Positions 17,338-26,337 of a stretch of 64,000 nt of DNA are shown in pieces. Every line of letters starts with the position of its first letter. The stretch's first letter is position 1. Source of the stretch: Acidovorax sp. GW101-3H11 (GTDB lineage Bacteria; Pseudomonadota; Gammaproteobacteria; Burkholderiales; Burkholderiaceae_C); contig NZ_LUKZ01000003.1 of NCBI RefSeq assembly GCF_001633105.1, forward strand, positions 124,352 to 188,351, written 5' to 3'. The notes under the pieces are model-generated. The model had not been told where the DNA came from, made no database searches, and saw only the letters and a list, made by a program, of their open reading frames with translations. A program made the translations under genes and the position numbers.

Positions 17338-19533
17338 ATGTTGCCCTTGCTTCCAAATGATGCTGTGTCCGTGCAGCGTGAGCGTTCAGACACTGTGGCA
17401 GACGCATCCCGGGCGCCGCAGCCCGAAGAAGGGCGCGCGCCAGAGGCGCCCCACGACGGGGCGCCGCCCGCCATGTTCCTCGACCGTGACCACAGCATCC
17501 TGGCGTTCAACGAGCGGGTCTTCGACTGGGCCGTGCGCACGGACGTGCCGCTGCTGGAGCGGCTGCGTTATTTGTGCATCGTGTCATCCAACCTGGACGA
17601 GTTCTTCGAGGTGCGCGCCGCACCCCACATCACTGCGGCCAAAAAGGGCGAAACCAAGGGGCCCTACACCGTAGGTTCATTCGAGGCACTCTCTATCAAG
17701 GTCCACGATCTGGTGGAGCGGCAGTACACCCTGTACAACGATGCCCTGGTGCCCGCGTTTGCGCAGCATGGCATTCGTATCGTTGGCCATGGTGATAGGT
17801 CACCCGAGCAGAGGCGCTGGGTGCATGACTACTTTGTGCGCGAAGTGCGCCCTTTGCTGATTCCTGTGGGGCTGGATCCAGCGCACCCTTTCCCGCAGGT
17901 TGCCAACAAATCCCTGAACTTCATTGTTCGTCTCAAGGGGCACGACGCTTTCGGGCGCGAAAACGAAATCGCCATTGTGAAGGTGCCGCGTGCGCTGCCA
18001 CGCCTGATCCGCATTCCTGCGAAGGTGGCGCCCAGCGAGGCATTGTTCGTCAGTTTGTCGAGCATCATCCGCGCGCACTTGGAGGACCTTTTTCCAGGCC
18101 GGGAAGTCACCGAGTTCTCACAGTTTCGCGTCACACGCCATTCCGATCTGGCGCTGGACGAGGAGGACGTGCGCAACCTGCGCACTGCGCTTCGCCAAGG
18201 GTTGCAGCACCGCCACTATGGGCAGGCTGTGCGGCTGGAGGTGTCTGCCGGTTGCTCGAAGTTCCTGTCGGACTTTCTGCTGGCGCAGTTCGGCCTTCCG
18301 GCTGCCGCGTTGTACCGCGTGCATGGACCCGTGAACTTGGTGCGGTTGACGCAGTTGGTGGACCTGGTCAACGACCCTGCTTTGCTGTTCCCGGCCTGGA
18401 GTTCGTCGTGGCCGCGCCAGTTGCAGCCAGGTGTGTCCATCATGGACCAGCTGCGCCAGCGGGACGTGCTGATCCACCAGCCCTTTGAGAGCTTCGATGG
18501 CCTGCTGGCCTTCTTGCGCGAAGCCGTGAACGATCCGCAGGTGTTGGTCATCAAGCAGACCATCTACCGCACGGGCGCGGATTCGGAGCTTATGGACCTG
18601 TTGTCCGAGGCGGTGCGCCGGGGCAAGGAGGTCATGGCGGTTGTGGAGCTGAAAGCGCGTTTTGACGAGGAGGCCAACATCAACTGGGCCGAAGCGTTGG
18701 AATCGATTGGCGCGCAGGTGGTGTATGGCGTGGTGGGGCTGAAGACGCACGCGAAGATGCTGCTGGTCACGCGCAGGGAAGGGCGGCAGCTGCGGCGCTA
18801 TGGGCATCTCTCCACCGGCAACTACAACGTGCGCACGGCCCGGCTGTATACCGATCTGAGCTACTTGACAGCCGACGAGGAAACCACCGCCGACATGGAC
18901 GGGGTGTTCAACCACCTGGCCAGCCAGAATCGCCCGCCCAAGCTGCGCAAGCTCATGCTGGCGCCTTTTCACCTGCACCGCCGCATGATCGACAAGATCG
19001 AGCAGGTCGGGCAGGCCGCAAGCCGGGGCGAGGACGCGCGGATCGTCGCCAAGATGAACGCCCTCACGGATGAGGCGCTGATTCGCGCACTGATCCTCGC
19101 GGGGCAGCGCGGAGCGCGTATTGACCTCATTGTGCGCGGTGCCTGCATGCTGGCCGCCCAGGTGCCAGGTATTACGGACAACATCCGCGTGCGCTCGGTG
19201 ATCGGCCGTTTTCTTGAACACACACGTGTCTTCTATTTCCGTGCGGGCGTGGAGGAAGACCTGTATCTATCCAGTGCCGACTGGATGAACCGCAACATGA
19301 TGCGCCGTGTCGAGCTGGCCTGGCCCATCACGGACCCTGGTTTGCGCCAGCAGATCGTGGACGAATGCCTGGTCGCCTATCTGCATGATGACCGCGACGC
19401 CTGGACCCTCAACGCGCGTGGCACCTACGACCGTGCCCCGCGCCCGGTGGATGGGCTGGGTGCGCAGAATGCCTTGATGGTGCGCTACGGACCCGCTGCG
19501 GCCATTTCCCGGGTCGAGCAAAGGACGGCATGA
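17338..19533 (+). CDS. ppk1: Polyphosphate kinase 1
   Basis: Reversibly makes long-chain polyphosphate from the gamma-phosphate of ATP. The 731-residue product has the N domain (LDRDHSILAFNERVFDWA), the head domain, and the two phospholipase-D-like catalytic domains. The autophosphorylated His lies in KTHAKMLLV, the second active-site block is GHLSTGNYN, and the family C-terminal block is YLSSADWMNRNMMRR. The first ~45 residues are a variable acidic/Pro extension; ATG 17473 (MFLDRD) is an alternative start. The promoter appears PhoB-dependent. The stop overlaps sixA (ATGA). Confidence 0.96.
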   Translation: MLPLLPNDAVSVQRERSDTVADASRAPQPEEGRAPEAPHDGAPPAMFLDRDHSILAFNERVFDWAVRTDVPLLERLRYLCIVSSNLDEFFEVRAAPHITAAKKGETKGPYTVGSFEALSIKVHDLVERQYTLYNDALVPAFAQHGIRIVGHGDRSPEQRRWVHDYFVREVRPLLIPVGLDPAHPFPQVANKSLNFIVRLKGHDAFGRENEIAIVKVPRALPRLIRIPAKVAPSEALFVSLSSIIRAHLEDLFPGREVTEFSQFRVTRHSDLALDEEDVRNLRTALRQGLQHRHYGQAVRLEVSAGCSKFLSDFLLAQFGLPAAALYRVHGPVNLVRLTQLVDLVNDPALLFPAWSSSWPRQLQPGVSIMDQLRQRDVLIHQPFESFDGLLAFLREAVNDPQVLVIKQTIYRTGADSELMDLLSEAVRRGKEVMAVVELKARFDEEANINWAEALESIGAQVVYGVVGLKTHAKMLLVTRREGRQLRRYGHLSTGNYNVRTARLYTDLSYLTADEETTADMDGVFNHLASQNRPPKLRKLMLAPFHLHRRMIDKIEQVGQAASRGEDARIVAKMNALTDEALIRALILAGQRGARIDLIVRGACMLAAQVPGITDNIRVRSVIGRFLEHTRVFYFRAGVEEDLYLSSADWMNRNMMRRVELAWPITDPGLRQQIVDECLVAYLHDDRDAWTLNARGTYDRAPRPVDGLGAQNALMVRYGPAAAISRVEQRTA

Positions 19534-19994
19534 TGGATCTGATCCTGTGGCGTCACGCTGAGGCCGAAGAGGCTTCGGACGGCGGTGATGATCTGGCGCG
19601 GGTGCTGACCTCCCGGGGGGAGAAGCAGGCGGCGCGCATGGCTGCATGGCTGGACCGGCAACTGCCAGAGGGGCTGCGTGTGCTGGCGAGCCCCGCACGG
19701 CGAACCGAGCAGACCGCCAACGCTCTGGGGCGCAAGTTCAAGATGCGGGCGGAACTGCTTCCCGGCGGAAGCGTCGAGGATCTGCTGGAGCTGGCCCAGT
19801 GGCCTCGCGCCAAGGGTGCGGTGCTGGTTGTCGGACACCAGCCTGTGCTGGGGCAGACCATTGCCCAGTTGCTGGAGTTGCAGGCCGCCGAATGCGCAGT
19901 CCGAAAAGGCGCCGTGTGGTGGCTGCGTCAGCGCCAGCGGCTGGACCAGAGCCAGACGGTGCTTCTGACGGTGCAATCACCGGAGTTCCTCTAG
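19530..19994 (+). CDS. sixA: SixA-like histidine phosphatase
   Basis: A 154-residue protein of the histidine phosphatase superfamily. The catalytic RHG-type motif is LWRHAEAEEA near the N-terminus; LASPARRTEQTA and VVGHQPVLGQ provide the other Arg and His. SixA of E. coli dephosphorylates the PTS protein NPr. Here the gene is coupled to ppk1 by an ATGA overlap, so a role in phosphate or polyphosphate metabolism is also possible. The start may be ATG 19530 or the adjacent ATG 19533. Confidence 0.85.
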   Translation: MMDLILWRHAEAEEASDGGDDLARVLTSRGEKQAARMAAWLDRQLPEGLRVLASPARRTEQTANALGRKFKMRAELLPGGSVEDLLELAQWPRAKGAVLVVGHQPVLGQTIAQLLELQAAECAVRKGAVWWLRQRQRLDQSQTVLLTVQSPEFL

Positions 19995-20079
19995 CTCGCG
20001 CTGCGAGAAGAGGAGGCTGCGGGCGGAGCGCCCATTCGCCCTCGCTCGCTCGTCCAGCGGCTGTACGACCGCCGTTGCC

Positions 20080-20595
20080 TTACTTGCGGGATTTTGCGCC
20101 GGCCTTTGCTACCGGTGCGGCATTGGTGGCTTCAATTTCTGCCTTGGGGCGTCCCGTCTTGATGGAGGGCACGGCCTGCAATGCGCTGCGCAGCGCAGCG
20201 TCAGACAGTCCCGCCAGCACCTTGAGACCCGCTCGCAGCAACTCGCTCTTCTTGACTGGCTGGGCCAGGGTGGCGGCGCGCTGCTTGAGCGTTTCAACCA
20301 CTGCGTACTCATCCTTGGGGATGGTGAAGCTGTCGCGCACCAGCTTGGGCTTCTTGGCCTTGACGTCCTTGCTTACCTTGGCGGCGACTGGCGCCGCAGC
20401 TTTGGGTGCCTTGGGTGCCACAGCTTTTTTGGCGGCAGGGGCCTTCTTGGCTTCGACCTTTTTGGCGGGCTTCGTTGCGGCGCTGGCTGCAGTTTTGGCT
20501 GCTTTGGCGGGCTTGATGGCCTTGGCAGGTTGTGCCGCAGGGGCGGATGCTGCTGGAGGGGGCGTAGTGCTGGGTGCGGAGAGAGCGTTGGTCAT
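20080..20595 (-). CDS. Lys/Ala/Pro-rich histone-like protein, candidate polyphosphate-granule or nucleoid protein
   Basis: A 171-residue protein. The first ~85 residues are low-complexity, with AKKAPAAKKA/KPAKAAK-type repeats like histone H1, AlgP and PhaM tails. The C-terminal ~80 residues are a conserved-looking globular part (KLVRDSFTIPKDEYAVVETLKQR, KKSELLRAGLKVL) of helix-turn-helix-like length. It lies between ppk1-sixA and ppx. AlgP and PhaM, similar basic proteins, associate with polyphosphate or PHB granules and DNA, so a granule role is my inference. An AT-rich dyad overlaps its promoter region. Confidence 0.7.
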   Translation of the reverse strand: MTNALSAPSTTPPPAASAPAAQPAKAIKPAKAAKTAASAATKPAKKVEAKKAPAAKKAVAPKAPKAAAPVAAKVSKDVKAKKPKLVRDSFTIPKDEYAVVETLKQRAATLAQPVKKSELLRAGLKVLAGLSDAALRSALQAVPSIKTGRPKAEIEATNAAPVAKAGAKSRK

Positions 20596-20605
20596 GGCAA
20601 TAAAT

Positions 20606-20640
20606 CAATAAACGGTATAAACAGTTTATATAGTTTATTG
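20606..20640. promoter_or_regulatory. 35 bp AT-rich dyad upstream of the histone-like gene
   Basis: Symmetric about base 20623. Outer arms are CAATAAAC (20606-20613) and GTTTATTG (20633-20640); inner arms are TATAAAC and GTTTATA (20616-20622 and 20624-20630). Fifteen of 17 positions pair. It lies 10 bp before the start codon and overlaps possible -10 sequences, so it resembles an operator. A terminator for ppx is less likely because of its low GC. Confidence 0.55.
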
Positions 20641-20647
20641 CCGATTG

Positions 20648-22126
20648 CTACGGCAGGTCAATGAGTAGCTCCCAAGGCGTTTTTTGCCAGGCCTGTGCTT
20701 CTTCACGCAGGAGGTGTGCGGACTGTGGGTATGCAGCGGCCCAGCCTGCCCGCGTGCGGACAAAAAAGCGCTGTCCATTGCACTGCAGCGCCAGGCCGGC
20801 GGTGTCTGGGTCGCGGCGCGCGTGGCACAGGGCCACGGCAAGCCGCAGGCAGAGCAGCTGCAGCACGAAGATGGGGTCATCCAGGTCCACGCCGAGCTTG
20901 CGGACCTTGCCTCGCTGCCCTTGCACAAGCACGCCAAGCCGATGCAACTCGGGCACGGCAAAGCCAGCGGCATCGGTGTTGTCAAGGATGTAGGCACCGT
21001 GGCGGTGCGAGTCGCTGTGCGAGATGAGGCAGCCCATTTCGTGCAGGCGGGCTGCCCAGTCCACCTTGCGCGATGCGCGCTCGCTACCTTGGGGGGCGGC
21101 TTGGTCGAACAGTGCGCAGGCCGTGCGCGCCACCCGCTCCGCATGCTCCGTGTCCACGCCAAAGCGCTGCATGAGCCCGTTCACGGTGGTGGTGCGCAGG
21201 TCGGTCCCGGGTTGTTCGCGGTCGAGCAGGTCGTAGAGCGCACCTTGGCGCAAGGCGCCTTGCGCCACCTGCATTTCGTTGATTTCCAGAAGATCAAAAA
21301 TGGCGCGCAGCACACTGATGCCGCCCCCGATCACGGCGCGCCGCTCTTCTTTCAGCCCCTCCATGCGCAAGCGATCGGCGCTTTGCGCGCGCAGGATGCG
21401 GTCATGGAGCCAGTTCAGGCCGTCGCGTGTGATCAGGCCTTCGGGCCCGCCTGCGGCAGCCAGCACATCCCCCACGGCGCCTGCGGTGCCCGAAGAACCA
21501 TAGGCGACCTCCCAGGCGTCGGGCCGGAAGGTCGCCAGTGCCTCGTCCAGCACCGCCTTGGCCGCAATTTCTGCCGCCAGGAAGGCCTGGGCCGTGAATT
21601 CGCCATGGGCAAAGTAACGCTGGGACCAGGCCACACTCCCCACGCGAAATGAGGCGACGGCATGGGGGGTGAACTGCTGGCCGAGGATGAATTCGGTGGA
21701 GCGTCCTCCGATATCCACCACCAGCCGCCGTTCATCCGATTGCGGCAAAAGCCGCGCCACGCCCTGATAGATCAGGCGTGCCTCTTCGGGGCCGGACACC
21801 ACGTCGATGGGGTAGCCCAGCACTTCGCTGCCGCGCGACAGGAATTCCTCGCGGTTGCGGGCTTCCCGCAGGGTTTGGGTGGCCACAGCCCGGACCTGGG
21901 CCCTGGGGAAACCAGCCAGCCGCTCGCCGAATCGCGCTAGGCAGGCCCAGCCGCGCTCCATGGCGTCTTGTGTCAGGTTCCGGTCTTCATCCAGCCCGTT
22001 GCCCTGGCGCACGGTCTCCTTGAGGTATTCCACCCGTTGTATGTGACCGAACTCATAGCGCCCGATTTCAAGGCGAAAGCTGTTGGAGCCGAGGTCTACC
22101 GCGGCGAGGCGTGTGCCGTTCTGCAT
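20648..22126 (-). CDS. ppx: Exopolyphosphatase (Ppx/GppA family)
   Basis: Hydrolyses terminal phosphates from polyphosphate, or pppGpp in GppA members. The 492-residue product has the ASKHA phosphate-1 motif VDLGSNSFRLEIG, the phosphate-2 motif VVDIGGRSTEFILG, YGSSGTAG, GGGISVLRAIF and a C-terminal HD-like helical domain. ATG 22126 is preferred because MQNGTRLAAVDLGSNS matches relatives; ATG 22189 would add 21 residues. Transcribed away from pstS, with a Pho-box-like repeat about 120 bp upstream. Ppx versus GppA cannot be settled by sequence, but the ppk1 neighbourhood favours Ppx. Confidence 0.92.
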   Translation of the reverse strand: MQNGTRLAAVDLGSNSFRLEIGRYEFGHIQRVEYLKETVRQGNGLDEDRNLTQDAMERGWACLARFGERLAGFPRAQVRAVATQTLREARNREEFLSRGSEVLGYPIDVVSGPEEARLIYQGVARLLPQSDERRLVVDIGGRSTEFILGQQFTPHAVASFRVGSVAWSQRYFAHGEFTAQAFLAAEIAAKAVLDEALATFRPDAWEVAYGSSGTAGAVGDVLAAAGGPEGLITRDGLNWLHDRILRAQSADRLRMEGLKEERRAVIGGGISVLRAIFDLLEINEMQVAQGALRQGALYDLLDREQPGTDLRTTTVNGLMQRFGVDTEHAERVARTACALFDQAAPQGSERASRKVDWAARLHEMGCLISHSDSHRHGAYILDNTDAAGFAVPELHRLGVLVQGQRGKVRKLGVDLDDPIFVLQLLCLRLAVALCHARRDPDTAGLALQCNGQRFFVRTRAGWAAAYPQSAHLLREEAQAWQKTPWELLIDLP

Positions 22127-22247
22127 GTGATTCTGGTGAAAGCTTCGTGCGGCATCGTACCGCGAGCTTTTGAGGGGCTGGGGCAGCAAATCCCCTGCCA
22201 GCCGGAGCAGGGAGATTTTCTAGAACACTGGAGTGTGTGCCTCATTT

Positions 22248-22265
22248 ATGACAAATGGGTGACCT
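22248..22265 (-). promoter_or_regulatory. Possible Pho box for ppx (minus strand)
   Basis: Read on the minus strand, AGGTCAC-CCAT-TTGTCAT: two heptamers 11 bp apart. The second fits the PhoB unit well; the first has two mismatches. It lies between divergent ppx and pstS. Confidence 0.4.
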
Positions 22266-22317
22266 CGGCCTGGCATTCATCGTCACTTGTGTGGCAGGGG
22301 CCTGAGAGTGGCTATTT

Positions 22318-22335
22318 GTGTCACTGAATTGTCAT
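22318..22335 (+). promoter_or_regulatory. Pho box upstream of pstS
   Basis: GTGTCAC (22318-22324), spacer TGAA, TTGTCAT (22329-22335), 11 bp period, 58 bp before the pstS ATG. This is the expected site for PhoB activation of the pst operon. Confidence 0.78.
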
Positions 22336-22392
22336 CTTGGAGCCCTAGAGTTCAGCCTGTTCCTGTCAACCCTAGCCAAAAGGTACTGAATA

Positions 22393-23415
22393 ATGAAACG
22401 CACATTTCTCAAAACCGTCGCTGTAGCCTTGGCCTCCCTGGCCGTTGGCAGTGCTTTCGCGGCGGATATCACCGGTGCGGGTGCCACCTTCCCCTTCCCT
22501 ATGTACGCCAAGTGGGCGGAAGCCTACAAGAAGGAAACGGGGACGGGTCTCAACTACCAGTCCATCGGTTCTTCCGGTGGCATTCGCCAGATCCGCGCCA
22601 AGACCGTTGTTTTTGGCGCCACGGATGCCCCGGTGCCCGGCGCAGACCTGGATAAGGATGGCATGGTGCAGTTCCCCGCCATCATCGGCGGCACGGTGCC
22701 CGTGATCAACCTGGACGGTTTCAAGCCTGGCGAGCTGCGCGTGACTGGCCCCGTGCTGGCCGAGATTTTCCTGGGCAAGATCGCCAAATGGAATGACGCC
22801 AAGCTGGCTGCATTGAACCCCGGCAAGACCCTTCCCGACCAAAGCATCACTGTGGTGCATCGCGCAGATGGTTCCGGCACCACCTTCAACTGGACGGACT
22901 ACCTGTCTGCCGTCAGCAAGGAATGGGCGGACTCCGTGGGCAAGGGTGCTGCCGTCAAGTGGCCTGCTGCGTCGTCGGTGGGCGGCAAGGGCAACGAAGG
23001 CGTTGCCGCCAACGTGACCCGCGTGAAGGGTGCCGTGGGCTATGTGGAATACGCCTACGTCAAGAAGAACAACATGAACTTCCTGCAACTGCAGAACGCC
23101 GACGGCAAGTATGTGAGCCCGGACGACGCCACGTTTGCCGCCGCTGCTGCCAGCGCCGACTGGTTCAGCGTGCCCGGCATGGGTATTTCGATGGTGAATG
23201 CCAAGGGCGCCAACAGCTGGCCGGTCAGCACGGCCTCCTTCATCCTGATGTACAAGGACCCCGCCGACAAGGCCCAGTCGGCCGAAGTGCTGAAGTTCTT
23301 TGACTGGGCGTTCAAGAACGGCAAGGGCATGGCCGCAGAGCTGGACTATGTGCCCCTGCCCGACAGCCTGACCGCCGAGATCCGCTCCAAGGTGTGGTCG
23401 CAAATCAAGAAGTAA
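22393..23415 (+). CDS. pstS: Phosphate ABC transporter, substrate-binding protein
   Basis: A periplasmic high-affinity phosphate binder that feeds PstCAB. The 340 residues begin with a Sec signal peptide, cleaved after SAFA near residue 23. The mature start DITGAGATFPFPMYAKW is typical. Binding-site segments are IGSSGGIRQI, FGATDAP and RADGSGTTFNWTDYL. It is preceded by a Pho box and followed by a strong hairpin before pstC, consistent with more PstS than permease being made. Confidence 0.97.
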   Translation: MKRTFLKTVAVALASLAVGSAFAADITGAGATFPFPMYAKWAEAYKKETGTGLNYQSIGSSGGIRQIRAKTVVFGATDAPVPGADLDKDGMVQFPAIIGGTVPVINLDGFKPGELRVTGPVLAEIFLGKIAKWNDAKLAALNPGKTLPDQSITVVHRADGSGTTFNWTDYLSAVSKEWADSVGKGAAVKWPAASSVGGKGNEGVAANVTRVKGAVGYVEYAYVKKNNMNFLQLQNADGKYVSPDDATFAAAAASADWFSVPGMGISMVNAKGANSWPVSTASFILMYKDPADKAQSAEVLKFFDWAFKNGKGMAAELDYVPLPDSLTAEIRSKVWSQIKK

Positions 23416-23432
23416 GCAGTCTGCTCCAAAAT

Positions 23433-23469
23433 AGCGCCCATCGGTCGGCCTGGCTGGCCGATGGGCGCT
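23433..23469 (+). terminator. Intercistronic hairpin between pstS and pstC
   Basis: A 12 bp perfect stem, AGCGCCCATCGG (23433-23444) with CCGATGGGCGCT (23458-23469) and a 13 nt loop. No T run follows, so it more likely stabilises the pstS mRNA end or attenuates transcription than fully terminates it. Confidence 0.65.
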
Positions 23470-23506
23470 GGTTTGTGGGGCCTCCAGAAGCCAGATGGGA
23501 GTCAAC

Positions 23507-24514
23507 ATGAGCGTGGGAACCACCATGAGTTCACAACCCGCGTCTGTCAAAGTGACGGGCGCCCCCACTAAGTCGATGGTGTCGATTGCCAAGCGGCAGC
23601 GACTTCAGGACATTTTTTTCCATCGGCTGACCCAGAGCCTCTCTTTGCTGGTGCTGGCTGCGTTGCTCGGCATCATCGTCTCGCTCTTCATTTACGCGTG
23701 GCCAGCTTTTCACAAGTTTGGCGTCCAGTTCATCTGGCGTGTCGAGTGGGACATCGTCAATGAAGAATTCGGTGCCGCCATTGCCATCGTCGGCACCCTG
23801 GCCAGCGCAGGCATTGCGCTGCTGATCGCGGTGCCGCTGGCCTTCGGCATCGCCCTGTTTCTGACCGAAACCTGCCCGGTGTGGCTGCGCCGCCCGCTGG
23901 GCACGGCGGTGGAATTGCTGGCGGCCGTGCCGTCCATCATCTACGGCATGTTCGGCCTGTTCGTGTTTGCCCCGCTGTTTGCCGACTACTTCCAGATGCC
24001 GGTGCAGAAACTGCTCGGCTCCATGCCGCTGGTGGGTTTCCTGTTTGGTGGCAGCACCAATGGTTTCGGCATCCTGGCAGCGGGCATCGTGCTCGCCTTC
24101 ATGGTGTTGCCTTTCGTGGCGGCCGTGATGCGCGACGTGTTCGAGATCGTGCCCCCCATCCTGCGCGAATCGGCCTATGGCCTGGGCTGCACGACCTGGG
24201 AGGTGGTGCGCCGCGTGGTGCTGCCCTACACGCAGAAGGGCGTGATTGGCGGCGTGATGCTGGGCCTGGGCCGCGCTTTAGGCGAGACCATGGCGGTGAC
24301 CTTTGTGATCGGCAACGCCAACCGCATGCCCACGTCCTTGTTCTCGCCCGGCACGTCCATCGCGTCCACGCTGGCCAATGAGTTTGGCGAGGCTGCAGAT
24401 TTCCATCTCTCCACGCTGTTCGCCCTGGGCTTCCTGCTCTTCGTGATCACCTTCGTGGTGCTGTCGGCCGCCAAGATCATGCTGCTGCGTGCCGAGAAGG
24501 CCAAGGGCCTCTGA
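23507..24514 (+). CDS. pstC: Phosphate ABC transporter permease PstC
   Basis: Inner-membrane half of the phosphate channel. The 335-residue product has about six membrane helices (first near 45-65). The permease EAA loop is near [21 protein letters not shown], with [16 protein letters not shown] after it. I chose ATG 23507 because GGGAG sits five bases upstream; ATG 23495 and ATG 23525 are alternatives. Partner of PstA, seven bases downstream. Confidence 0.95.
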   Translation: MSVGTTMSSQPASVKVTGAPTKSMVSIAKRQRLQDIFFHRLTQSLSLLVLAALLGIIVSLFIYAWPAFHKFGVQFIWRVEWDIVNEEFGAAIAIVGTLASAGIALLIAVPLAFGIALFLTETCPVWLRRPLGTAVELLAAVPSIIYGMFGLFVFAPLFADYFQMPVQKLLGSMPLVGFLFGGSTNGFGILAAGIVLAFMVLPFVAAVMRDVFEIVPPILRESAYGLGCTTWEVVRRVVLPYTQKGVIGGVMLGLGRALGETMAVTFVIGNANRMPTSLFSPGTSIASTLANEFGEAADFHLSTLFALGFLLFVITFVVLSAAKIMLLRAEKAKGL

Positions 24515-24520
24515 GCCCCC

Positions 24521-25402
24521 ATGAAACCCTCTATCGAGACAAGCTCCATGGAATTCAACCAACAACTCTACAAAAAGCGCCAGCGCTCCAACGCCATCGG
24601 CCTGACCCTGTCGCTGGGCGCCATGGTGCTGGGTTTGTTCGTGCTGCTCTGGATCCTGAGCGTGCTGCTGTCCAACGGCTTCGCCGCGCTGGACTGGAAC
24701 ATGTTCACCCAGTCCACGCCCGCTCCGGGCTCGGAGGGTGGTGGCCTGGCCAACGCCATCGTGGGCAGCCTGATGATGGTGGGCTTTACCGTGCTGGTGT
24801 CCACCCCCATTGGCGTGCTGGCAGGCGTGTATCTGGCCGAGTACAGCGGCCAGAGCAAAACGGCGGAACTGACCCGGTTCGTGACCGACATCATGCTGTC
24901 GGCACCGTCCATCGTGCTCGGCCTGTTCGTTTACGCGATCGCGGTGGCCACGGTGGGCAACTTCTCTGGCTGGGCGGGCAGCCTGGCGCTGTCGCTGATC
25001 GCCGTGCCGGTGGTCGTGCGCACCACCGAAAACATGTTGCGCCTGGTGCCCGGCAGCCTGCGCGAAGCGGCCTTTGCCCTGGGCGCGCCGCGCTGGAAGG
25101 TGTCCACCATGGTCACCCTGCGCGCTGCCCGCAGCGGTGTGATGACCGGCCTGCTGCTGGCCGTGGCCCGTATCAGCGGCGAAACAGCGCCCCTGCTGTT
25201 CACGGCGCTGAACAACCAGTTCTTCAGCACCAACATGAATGCGCCCATGGCCAACCTGCCCGTGGTGATCTTCCAGTTTGCGCTGAGCCCCTATGAAAAC
25301 TGGGTGCGCCTGGCTTGGGGCGGCGCACTGCTCATCACGCTGTCGGTGCTGATCCTCAACGTCGTGGCGCGGGTCTTCTTGCGCGAGAAAAACCGCGTCT
25401 GA
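24521..25402 (+). CDS. pstA: Phosphate ABC transporter permease PstA
   Basis: Second permease subunit, 293 residues with about six membrane helices, the first near 25-48. The EAA loop is REAAFALGAPRWKVSTMVTLR, followed by ARISGETAPLLFTAL, a PstA hallmark. It begins six bases after the pstC stop. ATG 24548 (MEFNQQLYKKRQ) is a possible alternative start; neither has a clear Shine-Dalgarno. Confidence 0.95.
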   Translation: MKPSIETSSMEFNQQLYKKRQRSNAIGLTLSLGAMVLGLFVLLWILSVLLSNGFAALDWNMFTQSTPAPGSEGGGLANAIVGSLMMVGFTVLVSTPIGVLAGVYLAEYSGQSKTAELTRFVTDIMLSAPSIVLGLFVYAIAVATVGNFSGWAGSLALSLIAVPVVVRTTENMLRLVPGSLREAAFALGAPRWKVSTMVTLRAARSGVMTGLLLAVARISGETAPLLFTALNNQFFSTNMNAPMANLPVVIFQFALSPYENWVRLAWGGALLITLSVLILNVVARVFLREKNRV

Positions 25403-25463
25403 TCCGGCCCGCTGTCCTCACTGCAGACACTGACAAGACAGTCTCCATTTTCAGGAATTGACA

Positions 25464-26246
25464 ATGAACGCCACCGCTACCGCCACTGCCAGCAAGAATG
25501 CGCTGGAGCTGCGCAACCTGAGCTTTTTCTACGGCAAGTTCCAGGGCCTGCGCAACGTGAGCCTCAACATCGCCGAACACAAGGTCACGGCCTTCATCGG
25601 CCCTTCGGGCTGCGGCAAGTCCACGCTGCTGCGCACGCTCAACCGCATGTACAGCCTGTACCCCGGCCAGCGCGCTGAGGGCTCCATCAACTTCTACGGC
25701 CAGGACATCCTGGACGCCAAGCAGGACATCAACCTGCTGCGCGCCCGCATCGGCATGGTGTTCCAGAAGCCCACGCCGTTCCCCATGTCCATCTACGACA
25801 ACATCGCCTTCGGTGTGAAGCTGTACGAGAGCCTGAGCAAGAGCGAGATGGACGACCGCGTGGAATGGGCGCTGTCCAAGGCCGCGCTGTGGACCGAAGT
25901 GAAGGACAAGCTGCACCAGAGCGGCCTGTCGCTGTCCGGCGGCCAGCAGCAGCGCCTGTGCATTGCACGCAGCGTGGCCGTGAAGCCATCGGTGCTGCTG
26001 CTTGACGAGCCCACCTCGGCGCTGGACCCGCTGTCCACCGCCAAGATCGAAGAGCTGATCGACGAACTCAAACACGACTACACGATCGCCATCGTGACCC
26101 ACAACATGCAGCAGGCCGCACGCTGCAGCGACTACACCGCCTACATGTACCTCGGCGAGATGATCGAGTTCGGTGCCACCGAGCAGATCTTCTTCAAGCC
26201 CGAGCGCAAGGAAACCGAAGACTACATCACCGGCCGTTTCGGCTGA
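25464..26246 (+). CDS. pstB: Phosphate ABC transporter ATP-binding protein
   Basis: The ATPase driving phosphate import and, with PhoU, signalling phosphate status to PhoR. 260 residues: Walker [11 protein letters not shown]-loop [15 protein letters not shown], signature [13 protein letters not shown], Walker [14 protein letters not shown] and the H-loop [12 protein letters not shown] 25464 is used because AGGAA lies six bases upstream; the in-frame TTG 25458 is too close to it. Confidence 0.97.
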   Translation: MNATATATASKNALELRNLSFFYGKFQGLRNVSLNIAEHKVTAFIGPSGCGKSTLLRTLNRMYSLYPGQRAEGSINFYGQDILDAKQDINLLRARIGMVFQKPTPFPMSIYDNIAFGVKLYESLSKSEMDDRVEWALSKAALWTEVKDKLHQSGLSLSGGQQQRLCIARSVAVKPSVLLLDEPTSALDPLSTAKIEELIDELKHDYTIAIVTHNMQQAARCSDYTAYMYLGEMIEFGATEQIFFKPERKETEDYITGRFG

Positions 26247-26253
26247 TGGATGG

Positions 26254-26312
26254 TTGCTATTGTATTTATAGCTACTAACGCTTTATGGACAGGCGGTAGA
26301 GCCATATTTGAT
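26254..26312 (+). repeat. 60 bp dispersed repeat, copy 2, pstB-phoU intergenic
   Basis: TTGCTATTGTATTTATAGCT, then ACTAACGCTTTATGGACAGG, then CGGTAGAGCCATATTTG. It fills most of the 91 bp gap and may push pstB and phoU expression apart. It is one of the best-preserved copies. Confidence 0.65.
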
Positions 26313-26337
26313 TCATAACCGTGAGGTTGTACGCCAA

